Positions 1 to 7,511 of a DNA stretch of 33,702 nucleotides are shown here, in pieces. Position numbers and translations under genes: made by a program. This DNA is from Candidatus Gastranaerophilales bacterium (GTDB lineage Bacteria; Cyanobacteriota; Vampirovibrionia; Gastranaerophilales; Gastranaerophilaceae). The notes under the pieces are model-generated. The model searched no databases and had not been told where the DNA came from. It saw only the letters and a program-made list of their open reading frames with translations. The stretch's first letter is position 1, and every line of letters starts with the position of its first letter. The stretch lies in NCBI GenBank assembly GCA_947625495.1, contig CANQOQ010000002.1, positions 186,306 to 220,007 on the forward strand, in the 5' to 3' direction.

Positions 1-491
1 AAAGCCTTATAAGCTATTTCCCCATTAATCCATCCACCAGCTCCGTTATAACATACATCATAATTATTCGGTTCGTCTGATAACATATTGTTATTTTTAT
101 CATATTGCTTTATATGTATAAGACATAATGTAGGATTTTTACAATCAGCTTCATATTTAATTAATTGATAAAATACAGGAATACCATTAATATTATCAGT
201 AATGGTGTTTTCCGTATTATACATTTTAAACCAACCCGATATTGAATACTTACTTTTAGTTATGGATTTTTTATCCAAATAAATATCTTTTGTTAATTGT
301 AACCATTTCTCATCATTAGAAAGTTTGTAATTTGTTTCTGTTAAATGATTTATTTTATCTTGTAAATATTTTTTTTCTGCATTCCAATTACTGATTTTCT
401 TATCATCAATTGATTTTTTAACAAAAAATCCTAGAGCAAAAGATGATAATAATAACAATAATGAAATTAATACAATAATAAGCTTTTTCAT
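1..491 (-). CDS. Membrane-anchored or secreted protein of unknown function (3' end outside window)
   Basis: The minus-strand reading frame opens with ATG at 491 and is still open at base 1, giving 163 codons with the C-terminus missing. The protein begins with MKK and a strongly hydrophobic stretch to about residue 25, so it is anchored in the inner membrane or exported. It continues with a lysine-rich, possibly coiled segment (about residues 27-60) and a globular region containing several cysteines. I do not recognise a family. It has the same promoter architecture as the small partner proteins at 1570-1944 and 2920-3288 but no clear sequence similarity to them. By analogy its 3' neighbour, outside the window, could be another convergent lysozyme-type gene; that is inference. 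Confidence 0.75.
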   Translation of the reverse strand, partial: MKKLIIVLISLLLLLSSFALGFFVKKSIDDKKISNWNAEKKYLQDKINHLTETNYKLSNDEKWLQLTKDIYLDKKSITKSKYSISGWFKMYNTENTITDNINGIPVFYQLIKYEADCKNPTLCLIHIKQYDKNNNMLSDEPNNYDVCYNGAGGWINGEIAYKA

Positions 492-497
492 AAGATA

Positions 498-526
498 ATT
501 ATAGTAATTCAATTTTAAAAAAACAA
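498..526 (-). promoter_or_regulatory. Promoter TTGTTT-17-TATAAT of the partial gene at 1-491
   Basis: On the minus strand TTGTTT (521-526) and TATAAT (498-503) are separated by exactly 17 nt. Only 6 nt separate the -10 hexamer from the ATG at 491 and no Shine-Dalgarno sequence fits, so the message is probably leaderless. The same arrangement precedes the genes starting at 1944 and 3288. Confidence 0.7.
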
Positions 527-675
527 TAGACAGCAGCTTATAGTTTTAATACAACATAATAATGTAATAATAATGAATATTTTTACAATTATTTACATGC
601 AGCTGAAATCATGTTCAAATCATGGTTTTAGCGGTTTTGAACTTTGCGAAAAGAGCTGATTTTATTGATAAAGGA

Positions 676-703
676 TTGAAGAACTTAAAAAAAGATTTAT
701 ACT
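676..703 (+). promoter_or_regulatory. Possible promoter of lysozyme gene
   Basis: TTGAAG (676-681) and TATACT (698-703) are 16 nt apart, about 100 nt upstream of the lysozyme start. The match is reasonable but in AT-rich DNA such pairs arise by chance. Confidence 0.35.
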
Positions 704-805
704 GAAAATATAACAAACTTTAAAAAAAGACTATTGATAAATGGATGTGAATATACATTCTGTTACTAACATAATAATGAAAAACATCAAGAAAGGAGAA
801 AATAA

Positions 806-1564
806 ATGGGAACATGGGACGAGTCTGAGCATCCACGTGATGACGAAGGGAAATTTACATATAAAAACGGAGGTAGTGATAGTGTTAAATCCGATGAAGA
901 AAAAATGCAAAGACGAGCAGACCTTCTATATACGTCAATGAAAGATAAAGAACCAAAAACAGATTATTCAACCATCGGACTTGGAAATTACAAAAAAGAA
1001 AAAGGTTCTGTTACCGGCGGAGCTGCAAATATAGACAATTCAAATACTGTTAAAACTATCGATAATACTGTATTTTCTGATAATGCATTGAAGAAAACAA
1101 GAAGTTTCATAACAAAAGCTGAAGATTTTAAAGCTGATGCTTATAAAGACCAAGCTGGGAAATGGACAATCGGATATGGACATACGGGTAAAGTTGATGG
1201 TAAAAAAATTACTGCGGGGATGAAAATTACTCAAGAAAAAGCAGAAGAATTATATAGAAAAGATTTTGAAATTTATAGTAAAACTTTAAAACATGTGAAA
1301 GTTTCACTTACTGAAAATGAAAAAGTTGCTTTAACAAGTTTCATATATAATGTTGGTGAACCAAGATTTCTATCATCATCTGTATTTACTAAAATCAATC
1401 AAGGAGATAGAAAAGGTGCTGCAGATGCTATGTTATTATACAATAAAGTAACAACCAAAAAGGAAGTTAATGGCAAAATTATTTCTGTAAAAGTATTTAG
1501 TCAAGGTCTTTATAATAGAAGGATTAAAGAAAGAAATTTATTTCTTACACCAGATGAGAAATAA
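806..1564 (+). CDS. GH24 (T4/lambdoid-type) lysozyme with extra N-terminal region
   Basis: A 252-residue protein whose C-terminal part (about 93-250) is a phage-type lysozyme that would cleave the MurNAc-GlcNAc bond of peptidoglycan. The catalytic segment has E106, D115 and T121 followed by IGYGHTG; the spacing E-x8-D-x5-T is that of T4 lysozyme E11/D20/T26. The usual Glu-Gly is Glu-Asp here. No signal peptide is present. The first ~90 residues are not lysozyme: they start with DESEHPRDDEGKFT, a HPRDxxGKFT-type motif that I associate with N-termini of phage structural proteins, then a charged and a Thr/Asn-rich linker. The start is fixed by AAGGAG 8 nt upstream. It ends 5 nt before the convergent gene at 1570. 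It could be a prophage-derived lysin or a secreted antibacterial effector. Confidence 0.85.
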   Translation: MGTWDESEHPRDDEGKFTYKNGGSDSVKSDEEKMQRRADLLYTSMKDKEPKTDYSTIGLGNYKKEKGSVTGGAANIDNSNTVKTIDNTVFSDNALKKTRSFITKAEDFKADAYKDQAGKWTIGYGHTGKVDGKKITAGMKITQEKAEELYRKDFEIYSKTLKHVKVSLTENEKVALTSFIYNVGEPRFLSSSVFTKINQGDRKGAADAMLLYNKVTTKKEVNGKIISVKVFSQGLYNRRIKERNLFLTPDEK

Positions 1565-1569
1565 AAGTT

Positions 1570-1944
1570 TTAATTTTCATCTCCATAAATATAACAGCCT
1601 AAAATACCATTAGTAATGGTATCACTTTCATCACAATTTTCTTTAGGAATAGCCCCATCAGCTATTACCAATATTTTTAATAAGAAAACAGAGTCAGCAG
1701 CAGTTTTATCATTAATTGGTTTTTTATCTTCCGTAATAATAACTTTATCATTATAAATAACATCACCTTTAGAATTTTTACTTAAGTGTTTCCAATTTTC
1801 TGGAGCTTCTTGTGAATAAAGAAATTCATCTAAAGTTACGGTTTCATATTTTTTATATCCGCATATTTCATTATTACGTTTATAAAAAAATATACTTAAA
1901 AATACTGAAAATATGACTATTAATATAATAATAATTTTTTTCAT
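1570..1944 (-). CDS. Small membrane-anchored protein, convergent partner of lysozyme
   Basis: A 124-residue protein: MKK, one hydrophobic segment (about 3-22), then roughly 100 residues that would lie outside the cytoplasm. Its paralogue at 2920-3288 shares GYKK near residue 30, a central NSKGDVIYNDKVI-type block, ADGAIPKENCD and the C-terminus LGCYIYGDE. Two conserved cysteines near the C-terminus could form a disulfide. I know no family with this pattern. It faces a lysozyme gene with 5 nt between stop codons and sits where peptidoglycan is, so an inhibitor or immunity role is possible but is purely inferred from position. Its promoter allows a leaderless message. Confidence 0.8.
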   Translation of the reverse strand: MKKIIIILIVIFSVFLSIFFYKRNNEICGYKKYETVTLDEFLYSQEAPENWKHLSKNSKGDVIYNDKVIITEDKKPINDKTAADSVFLLKILVIADGAIPKENCDESDTITNGILGCYIYGDEN

Positions 1945-1951
1945 AAAAATA

Positions 1952-1980
1952 ATTATAATAATTCAAGTTTAAAAAAACAA
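1952..1980 (-). promoter_or_regulatory. Promoter TTGTTT-17-TATAAT of small partner gene
   Basis: Minus-strand TTGTTT (1975-1980), 17 nt, TATAAT (1952-1957), then 7 nt to the ATG at 1944. No Shine-Dalgarno sequence is present. It is nearly identical to the elements at 498-526 and 3296-3324. Confidence 0.75.
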
Positions 1981-2073
1981 TAGACAGCAGCTTGTAGTTT
2001 TAATACAACATAATAATAAAAAAATATCAGGAAAGGAGAAAATAAATGGGAACATGGGATGAGAGTGAACAGC

Positions 2074-2177
2074 GGATTTTGCGTATAGTGGAGCGGAGCG
2101 AAACTCGAAGAAGTGAATGCCCGAAGTGAGCAGACACAGAGTGTTGCGAATGACAGGGCAGAGAGTGAGCAAAATCC
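2074..2177. repeat. GC-rich palindromic element inserted in lysozyme gene
   Basis: The element is bounded by a perfect 9-bp inverted repeat, GGATTTTGC (2074-2082) and GCAAAATCC (2169-2177). Inside are nested complements (TGCCC/GGGCA, then ACAC/GTGT), so the whole can fold as one long imperfect hairpin. Its base composition is clearly richer in G than its surroundings. Comparison with the intact copy at 806 shows it is an insertion between the GAGAGTGA and GATGACGAAGG blocks. Its ends resemble those of the element at 5860-5934 (ATTTTnCGTA start, GAGC..AAAA end). It carries no gene. It resembles in style the short palindromic elements known from Rickettsia and REP-type repeats; identity with any named family is not claimed. 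Confidence 0.65.
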
Positions 2178-2698
2178 AAGACAGTGATGACGAAGGGAAA
2201 TTTACATATAAAAATGGAGGTAGTAGTGGTAAATCCGAAGAAGAAAAAATGCAAAGACGAGCAGACCTTCTATATACGTCAATGAAAGATAAAGAACCAA
2301 AAACAGATTATTCAACCATCGGACTTGGAAATTACAAAAAAGAAAAAGGTTCTGTTACCGGCGGAGCTGCAAATATAGACAATTCAAATACTGTTAAAAC
2401 TATCGATAATACTGTATTTTCTGATAATGCATTGAAGAAAACAAGAAGTTTTATAAAAAAAGCTGAGGGATGTAAACTTAATGCATATAAAGATACAAAA
2501 GGAATATGGACAATCGGATATGGACATACGGGTAAAGTTGATGGTAAAGAAATCACTGCGGGGATGAAAATTACTCAAGAAAAAGCAGAAGAATTATACC
2601 GAAAAGATGTCAGAGAACATGCATTACCTCTTAAAGATATTAAAATACCATTAAGTGATAATGAAAAAGTTGCTTTAACAAGTTTAATATACAACATT

Positions 2699-2707
2699 GG
2701 GGGGGGG
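2699..2707 (+). repeat. G9 homopolymer in lysozyme coding sequence
   Basis: Nine consecutive G residues inside an AT-rich coding region, at the point where the lysozyme frame breaks. Tracts of this length are prone to slipped-strand mispairing; G7 or G10 would be in frame. Confidence 0.8.
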
Positions 2708-2919
2708 AAAAAACAGAATTTAGGAGTTCAACAACATATAAAAAACTACTTGTTGGAGATAAAAAAGGTGCCGCAGATGCTATGTTAAAATATTGTAAAG
2801 AAACTCAAACAAAGAATATTAATGGAAAAACAGTTAAACAAAAGATATTTCGTCAAGGTTTGTACGATAGAAGAGTTAGAGAAAGAAACTTATTTCTTAC
2901 ACCTGACGAAGAATAAAGT

Positions 2920-3288
2920 TTAACTTTCATCTCCATATATATAACAGCCCAGTCGACCGTTTGTTTTATAGTCTGTAGGATCACATTCATCTTTTGGAAC
3001 GGCTCCGTCGGCTTTAAAAAATATTTCAAACTCAGTTGTTGTATATGCATTAATACCATTTAAAGGTTTACCGGAATCAGTAAATATAACCTTGTTTTTA
3101 TAAGCGACATCTCCTTTATTATTAATGTATATTTTTTCCCAATGATTTGGGTCTTTATCATACAATAATTCAGAGACTTTCATAATTTCATGTTTTTTGT
3201 ATCCAAATATTTTAATATTTTGTTGGTAAAAAATAGTAACGAAAGAGATAAATAATATGATTATTAATATAATAAAAAACTTTTTCAT
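2920..3288 (-). CDS. Small membrane-anchored protein, paralogue of 1570-1944
   Basis: A 122-residue protein with MKK, a hydrophobic segment (about 3-22) and an extracytoplasmic part. It shares with its paralogue GYKK, a NNKGDVAYKNKVIF-type block, ADGAVPKDECD and the final LGCYIYGDE, while the segments between have diverged strongly. It is convergent with the lysozyme pseudogene: its stop is 3 nt from that gene's original stop. It remains intact although its partner is broken, which would suit a protective function retained after loss of the partner; that is inference only. Function unknown. Confidence 0.8.
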   Translation of the reverse strand: MKKFFIILIIILFISFVTIFYQQNIKIFGYKKHEIMKVSELLYDKDPNHWEKIYINNKGDVAYKNKVIFTDSGKPLNGINAYTTTEFEIFFKADGAVPKDECDPTDYKTNGRLGCYIYGDES

Positions 3289-3295
3289 AATAATA

Positions 3296-3324
3296 ATTAT
3301 AATAATTCAATTATTAAAAAACAA
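3296..3324 (-). promoter_or_regulatory. Promoter TTGTTT-17-TATAAT of third cassette gene
   Basis: Minus-strand TTGTTT (3319-3324), 17 nt, TATAAT (3296-3301), 7 nt to the ATG at 3288, no Shine-Dalgarno sequence. The cassette junction continues to about 3355 in degraded form (ttgtagtgttttaaaggag), which suggests a lost further lysozyme copy. Confidence 0.75.
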
Positions 3325-3473
3325 TAACCTAATGATTGTAGTGTTTTAAAGGAGTATAAGATTTTTCCTTCTTGAAATAAGAATTAAAACAAAATTTTTT
3401 TTTACGTGTTTTATATATATGTTTATATTAAGATATTAACGTAAATATACACGATTTTTAGGAAACATTAATA

Positions 3474-5267
3474 ATGGATAACACGAAAATAAGAAACGTG
3501 GCAATAATTGCGCACGTAGACCACGGTAAAACAACGCTTGTAGACAGCATATTAAAACAGACAGGTGTATTTAGAGAAAATCAGCAAGTACAAGAAAGAG
3601 TGCTTGACTCTAACGATTTAGAGCGTGAGAGAGGAATTACGATACTATCAAAAAATGTATCGGTTAATTATAAAGGATATAAAATAAATATAGTGGATAC
3701 GCCGGGGCACGCTGACTTTGGCGGTGAGGTAGAACGTGTATTAGGCATGGTAGATGGCGCACTTTTGATTGTTGATGCGGCGGAAGGTCCTATGCCTCAA
3801 ACCAGATTTGTGCTTTCAAAGGCGCTTGAGCTGGGTATTAAAATTATAGTAGTTATAAATAAAATAGATAAAACAGGTGCTGACCCTGATGGTGCAGTTG
3901 ATAAAGTTTTTGATTTGTTTACGGAATTAACAGATAACGAAGAGTTAATAGATTTTCCTTATGTATACGCAAACGGTTTATTGGGATTTGCAAAAAAGAA
4001 TATGGAAGACGATTCTAAGACACTTGAGCCTTTGCTTGATTGTATTATTGAAAAAATTAAACATCCGTCGGGTGATAAAAATAAAACACTTCAATTTCAG
4101 GCTACGACACTCGATTACAATGACTATGTCGGCAGAATAGCAATAGGCAGAGTTCAAAACGGTATAATAAAATCGCAGCAGCAGGTAAATTTAATAAAAG
4201 CTGACGGAAGTATTGAACGAGGGAAAATAGTCAAATTATATGTCTTTGAAGACTTGGGAAAAGTTGAAACTCAAGAGGCTGTCGCTGGTGATATTGTTGC
4301 AATAACGGGATTTGATGATATACATATAGGTGAAACAATAACAGAACCTGATTGCACGGAAGCACTGCCATTGATAAAAGTTGATGAACCGACTTTGCAG
4401 ATGATATTTTCAGTAAACGACAGTCCTTTTGCAGGTCAGGAAGGAAGATTCGTAACTTCAAGACAGGTAAGAAAAAGACTATATGACGAGCTGGAAAAGA
4501 ACGTCAGCTTAAGAGTCGAAGATACGGATACAACGGAAAGTTTCAAAGTGTCAGGCAGAGGCGAGCTTCATTTAAGTATTTTAATTGAAACAATGAGAAG
4601 AGAAGGCTACGAATTTCAGGTTTCAAAACCTGAGGTTATAACAAAAAATATAGACGGTGTTTTAATGGAACCTTATGAAAACCTATTAATAGACGTTCCT
4701 GAAAGCTGTGCAGGTGCGTGTATTGAAAAATTATCAAACCGAAAAGGTGAAATGGTTCACATGCAAAATGCAAAAGGCAGAACTCTTATAAACTTTAATA
4801 TTCCCGCAAGAGGTTTAATAGGGTTTAGGGGTGATTTTATAAGAATGACACGCGGCGAAGGGATAATGAATCATACCTTTGATTCATATAAACCTTATGC
4901 AGGCGACATAACAAAACAAAGAAACGGTTCTCTTGTATCTCACGAACAAGGTGAAGCAATTCCTTATGCTTTAGCTCAGTTTGAAGATAGAGGCGTATTT
5001 TTCCTAACGCCCAAAACGAAAGTATATAGAGGAATGGTTGTAGGTGAACATAACCGTCCGCAGGATATAGAAATTAATGTTTGCAAGACCAAAAAGCTTA
5101 CTAATATGAGAAGTGCAACTGCTGATGTAATGGTAACGCTTCAGGCACACAGAAAAATGTCATTGGAAGACTGCATGGAGTATATTTCTGATGATGAACT
5201 GCTTGAAATAACCCCGAAAAATATCAGAATTCGTAAGGCAGATTTAACAAAAGTAAGATTTAATTAA
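3474..5267 (+). CDS. typA: Ribosome-associated GTPase TypA/BipA
   Basis: A 597-residue translational GTPase of the EF-G superfamily that binds the 70S ribosome and assists 50S assembly and stress adaptation. G1 is AHVDHGKTT (residues 13-21), the switch region ERERGITI lies near 50, G3 is [11 protein letters not shown] and G4 [10 protein letters not shown] near 128-137. These are followed by the beta-barrel domain II, two EF-G-like alpha/beta domains and the BipA-specific C-terminal domain ending [19 protein letters not shown]. Length and motif order are those of the family. AGGAAAC precedes the ATG by 8 nt. It is transcribed alone, divergent from the lysozyme cassettes and separated from infA by 243 nt. 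Confidence 0.97.
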   Translation: MDNTKIRNVAIIAHVDHGKTTLVDSILKQTGVFRENQQVQERVLDSNDLERERGITILSKNVSVNYKGYKINIVDTPGHADFGGEVERVLGMVDGALLIVDAAEGPMPQTRFVLSKALELGIKIIVVINKIDKTGADPDGAVDKVFDLFTELTDNEELIDFPYVYANGLLGFAKKNMEDDSKTLEPLLDCIIEKIKHPSGDKNKTLQFQATTLDYNDYVGRIAIGRVQNGIIKSQQQVNLIKADGSIERGKIVKLYVFEDLGKVETQEAVAGDIVAITGFDDIHIGETITEPDCTEALPLIKVDEPTLQMIFSVNDSPFAGQEGRFVTSRQVRKRLYDELEKNVSLRVEDTDTTESFKVSGRGELHLSILIETMRREGYEFQVSKPEVITKNIDGVLMEPYENLLIDVPESCAGACIEKLSNRKGEMVHMQNAKGRTLINFNIPARGLIGFRGDFIRMTRGEGIMNHTFDSYKPYAGDITKQRNGSLVSHEQGEAIPYALAQFEDRGVFFLTPKTKVYRGMVVGEHNRPQDIEINVCKTKKLTNMRSATADVMVTLQAHRKMSLEDCMEYISDDELLEITPKNIRIRKADLTKVRFN

Positions 5268-5455
5268 TTGTTTATTTAATTATTGAAAACTTTAACATCT
5301 TAATAAAAATTTACAATTTAGCTAAAAAATAGATAATAAAGGCGATTTAAAGAATCGCAAAATAATTGTTTATTTCGTAATATTAAAAAAACAATTGAAT
5401 AAATTCAAGAAAAAATCGGCTAAAAAAGGAAATGATAAGAGAAAAAAGGGTTGAT

Positions 5456-5483
5456 TTGAAATTTTTAACATGTACGATAATTT
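5456..5483 (+). promoter_or_regulatory. Possible promoter of infA/ribosomal operon
   Basis: TTGAAA (5456-5461), 16 nt, TAATTT (5478-5483), about 27 nt before the infA start. The upstream typA-infA gap also holds a 6-bp hairpin without a U tract (5342-5358), of unclear role. Confidence 0.4.
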
Positions 5484-5510
5484 TATTACTTAGTCAAGTA
5501 AGAGGAAAAG

Positions 5511-5726
5511 ATGTCAAAAGACGTAATAGAGTTTGAAGGAACGATAATAGAATCACTGCCGAATGCAATGTTTCGTGTAGGTTTAGAAAACGGGCATGAG
5601 ATATTAGCACATATATCAGGAAAAATCAGAAAGAATTTTATAAAAATTCTGCCGGGAGACAAAGTAAAAGTGGAAATGACTCCTTATGATTTAACAAGAG
5701 GCAGAATAACATACAGATTGAAATAA
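5511..5726 (+). CDS. infA: Translation initiation factor IF-1
   Basis: A 71-residue single S1/OB-fold protein that occupies the A site of the 30S subunit during initiation. The usual core is present: [44 protein letters not shown] and the C-terminal [12 protein letters not shown]. Length is standard. AGAGGAAAAG gives the ribosome-binding site. It is the first gene of the alpha-type ribosomal operon; secY, adk and map, which often precede infA, are absent here and the upstream gene is typA. Confidence 0.97.
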   Translation: MSKDVIEFEGTIIESLPNAMFRVGLENGHEILAHISGKIRKNFIKILPGDKVKVEMTPYDLTRGRITYRLK

Positions 5727-5747
5727 CGAAAAATAAAGGGAAAAGAA

Positions 5748-5861
5748 ATGAAAGTAAGAACATCGGTAAAACCGCTTTGCGACAAGTGCAAAGTAATAAA
5801 AAGAAAAGGCAGAGTAGCAATAATTTGCGAAAATCCTAAACACAAACAAAGACAAGGCTGA
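5748..5861 (+). CDS. rpmJ: 50S ribosomal protein L36 (37 residues)
   Basis: A short gene encoding [20 protein letters not shown] and ending in KHKQRQG. It is the zinc-binding L36 type: C11, C14, C27 and H32 form the Cys3His ribbon. It begins 21 nt after infA with AAGGGAAAAGAA upstream. The stop codon TGA (5859-5861) coincides with the first bases of the GC-rich insertion that follows, so the insertion lies exactly at the 3' end of the gene and leaves the protein intact. Confidence 0.95.
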   Translation: MKVRTSVKPLCDKCKVIKRKGRVAIICENPKHKQRQG

Positions 5862-5934
5862 TTTTCCGTAGGGCGGAGTTGAGGCGGAGCCGAACGAGCC
5901 CGTGGGGGCAACAACCCGTAACGAGCGGAAAACC
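5860..5934. repeat. GC-rich palindromic element between rpmJ and rpsM, first part
   Basis: TTTTCCG (5862-5868) pairs with CGGAAAA (5926-5932), and inside are GTTG/CAAC and GCCC/GGGC complements, so it folds into a long imperfect hairpin. G+C is far above that of the flanking genes. The edges resemble the lysozyme insertion at 2074-2177: ATTTTnCGTA at the left, GAGC then AAAA at the right. It contains no credible gene. Confidence 0.55.
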
Positions 5935-5954
5935 GAAGGTTTTAAAGCGAGTTT

Positions 5955-6031
5955 GCTCGGGTTGTGCAAAAAGGAATTTCAAGACAGCGAAATTGCGCAG
6001 AGCCGGTTTAAAGGTGCCACTGCACCCGAGC
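5955..6031. repeat. GC-rich palindromic element between rpmJ and rpsM, second part
   Basis: GCTCGGG (5955-5961) pairs with CCCGAGC (6025-6031) across 63 nt, immediately after the first element and of nearly the same length (77 vs 75 nt). CAAGACAG at 5980-5987 also occurs at the right edge of the lysozyme insertion. The pair may be one compound insertion. A reading frame from 5879 to 6067 crosses it but looks spurious. Confidence 0.45.
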
Positions 6032-6092
6032 CCTAAAGGAAATCAACAAAAAAAGCCAAATAAGTAAAACAATATAAATAAAAGGAGAGACT

Positions 6093-6458
6093 ATGGCAAG
6101 ACTTGCCGGGGTAGATTTACCTCGTAATAAGAGAATGGTAATCGCATTAACCTATATATTCGGTATAGGACCTGCCCGCAGTAAAAAAATATTAGCGGCA
6201 TGCGGTATATCAGAAGATTTAAGAACGGATGACTTAACTGATGATAATATCAAGAAGTTAAGAGATGAGATTTCTCACTACACCATAGAAGGTGATTTGA
6301 GAAGAGAAGAGTCATTAAATATTAAGAGATTGAGCGAAATTAACTCATACAGAGGTATGCGCCACAGACGTAAACTTCCTGCAAGAGGACAGAGAACAAA
6401 GACAAACGCAAGAACAAGACGCGGTAAGAAAACAGGCCCAATCGCTAAGAAGAAATAA
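6093..6458 (+). CDS. rpsM: 30S ribosomal protein S13
   Basis: A 121-residue S13, which contacts 16S rRNA in the head of the 30S and bridges to the 50S. The family start [20 protein letters not shown], the helix-hairpin-helix [11 protein letters not shown], the region [20 protein letters not shown] and a basic tail are all present. AAAGGAGAG is positioned 8 nt upstream of the ATG, just after the GC-rich insertion, so translation initiation is intact. Confidence 0.97.
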   Translation: MARLAGVDLPRNKRMVIALTYIFGIGPARSKKILAACGISEDLRTDDLTDDNIKKLRDEISHYTIEGDLRREESLNIKRLSEINSYRGMRHRRKLPARGQRTKTNARTRRGKKTGPIAKKK

Positions 6459-6478
6459 TTAAAGGAGTAATATAAACA

Positions 6479-6865
6479 ATGGCTAGACCGGTAAAAACAA
6501 AAAAGAAAGAAAAAAAGAATGTATTACAAGGTGTTGTACATATACAGTCAACATTCAATAATACAATCGTAACTTCAACAGACACTCAAGGTAATGCTAT
6601 TGCTTGGGCTTCTGCAGGCGGCTGCGGTTTCAAGGGTGCAAGAAAAGGTACTCCGTTTGCAGCGCAATCAGCAGCAGAAAAAGTTGCAAAACAATCAATA
6701 GACCAAGGGATGAAAAAAGTTGAGGTTTACATCAAAGGACCCGGGTCAGGCAGAGAAACAGCTATAAGAGCTATTCAAGCTGCCGGACTTGAAATCACAT
6801 TAATAAAGGACGTTACACCTATACCGCATAACGGTTGCCGTCCTCCGAAAAGACGCAGAGTATAA
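6479..6865 (+). CDS. rpsK: 30S ribosomal protein S11
   Basis: A 128-residue S11 of the 30S platform. Family marks are [19 protein letters not shown] near 22-40, [21 protein letters not shown], the glycine-rich [14 protein letters not shown] and the C-terminal [18 protein letters not shown]. It lies 20 nt after rpsM with AAAGGAG upstream and belongs to the same operon. Confidence 0.97.
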   Translation: MARPVKTKKKEKKNVLQGVVHIQSTFNNTIVTSTDTQGNAIAWASAGGCGFKGARKGTPFAAQSAAEKVAKQSIDQGMKKVEVYIKGPGSGRETAIRAIQAAGLEITLIKDVTPIPHNGCRPPKRRRV

Positions 6866-6889
6866 TAATAAAAAGTAAGGAGTCATAAA

Positions 6890-7492
6890 TTGGCTAAATA
6901 TACAGGACCATCAAATAAATTATATCGTAACTTTGGAGTTACCGATTTATCAAACAGAAAGCTGGTTTCTTCCTTAAGGCAGAATGCTTCTGGTCAGCAT
7001 GGTGCGGCAAGAAAAAAACTTTCTGAATATGCAATCCATTTAAACGAAAAACAAAAAATCCGTTTAACATATTTGTTAAGTGAAAAGCAATTTGTAAGAT
7101 ATTACAATGAAGCTTCAAGAAGCAAAGGTGTAACGGGTACTGTTTTACTTCAGTTATTAGAAGCAAGACTTGATAACATTATTTTCAGAACAGGTTTTGC
7201 AATAACAAGAAAGCAGGCAAGACAGATTGTAAATCACGGTCATGTTCTTGTTAACGGAAAGAGAGTAGATATTCCTTCTTATACCGTTAAAGCAGGCGAT
7301 GTTATTACATTCAAGTCATCAAGCAGCGAATTTGTTAAATCTGTTGCGGAATCAATAGATTTGGCGTTGGCTCCGGCTTGGATAACCATAGACAAAGACA
7401 ATATGAAAGTTACGTTCGACAGAATTCCTGAACGTGAAGAATTAGACCCTGAGCTTAAAGAACAGCTTGTAATCGAGTATTATTCTAAATAA
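6890..7492 (+). CDS. rpsD: 30S ribosomal protein S4 (TTG start)
   Basis: A 200-residue S4, a primary 16S rRNA binder that nucleates assembly of the 30S body. It is the shorter type without N-terminal zinc cysteines. The S4 RNA-binding domain runs from about residue 91 (RLDNIIFRTGFAITRKQARQ), followed by NHGHVLVNGKRVDIPSYTV. Translation starts at TTG 6890, supported by AAGGAG eight bases upstream and by the family N-terminus MAKYTGPSNKLYRNFG. It lies between rpsK and rpoA, as in many alpha operons. Confidence 0.97.
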   Translation: MAKYTGPSNKLYRNFGVTDLSNRKLVSSLRQNASGQHGAARKKLSEYAIHLNEKQKIRLTYLLSEKQFVRYYNEASRSKGVTGTVLLQLLEARLDNIIFRTGFAITRKQARQIVNHGHVLVNGKRVDIPSYTVKAGDVITFKSSSSEFVKSVAESIDLALAPAWITIDKDNMKVTFDRIPEREELDPELKEQLVIEYYSK

Positions 7493-7511
7493 TTGTAGGA
7501 GATTAATTATA

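Larger units (their letters stand above)
492..805. other. Intergenic region between divergent cassette genes
   Basis: This gene-free stretch of about 310 nt holds the minus-strand promoter next to 491. It then has a block shared with 1958-2020 (motif acaatagacagcagctt, then tagttttaatacaacataat), so it is a cassette junction. Toward the lysozyme gene there is a possible plus-strand promoter at 676-703. The short reading frame starting at 741 overlaps the lysozyme ribosome-binding site and is not credible. I see no RNA gene or repeat beyond the shared junction block. Confidence 0.5.
2046..2916 (+). pseudogene. Second GH24 lysozyme copy, broken by an insertion and a G9 frameshift
   Basis: The original start is ATG at 2046 after AAGGAG, with MGTWDESE as in the copy at 806. 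A GC-rich element (2074-2177) replaces the HPR codons and brings an in-frame stop at 2127-2129. After it the lysozyme frame resumes (DDEGKFTYK) and keeps the catalytic Glu, Asp and Thr (EGCKLNAYKD..GIWTIGYGH, a more canonical Glu-Gly than copy 1). It is thrown out of frame again at the nine-G run 2699-2707. Beyond the run, another frame encodes the expected C-terminus (FRSSTTYKK, GDKKGAADAM, RRVRERNLFLTPDEE) to the stop at 2914-2916. Seven or ten G residues would restore the second junction. An internal ATG at 2117 could still yield a shortened protein in the first frame. Confidence 0.8.

Noticed and set aside
741-941. 66-codon frame overlapping the lysozyme start
   Set aside because: It has no ribosome-binding site and overlaps the well-supported lysozyme gene in another frame.
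1-3320. Lysozyme region as an intact prophage
   Set aside because: No capsid, tail, terminase, integrase or holin genes are seen; only the lysozyme domain and an N-terminal motif recall phage.
5342-5358. Hairpin GCGATT/AATCGC after typA as terminator
   Set aside because: Only six base pairs and no following T tract, so termination there is not supported.
5879-6067. A 62-codon reading frame between rpmJ and rpsM
   Set aside because: It runs through the GC-rich palindromic insertion, has no ribosome-binding site and a composition dictated by the repeat; no protein family resemblance.
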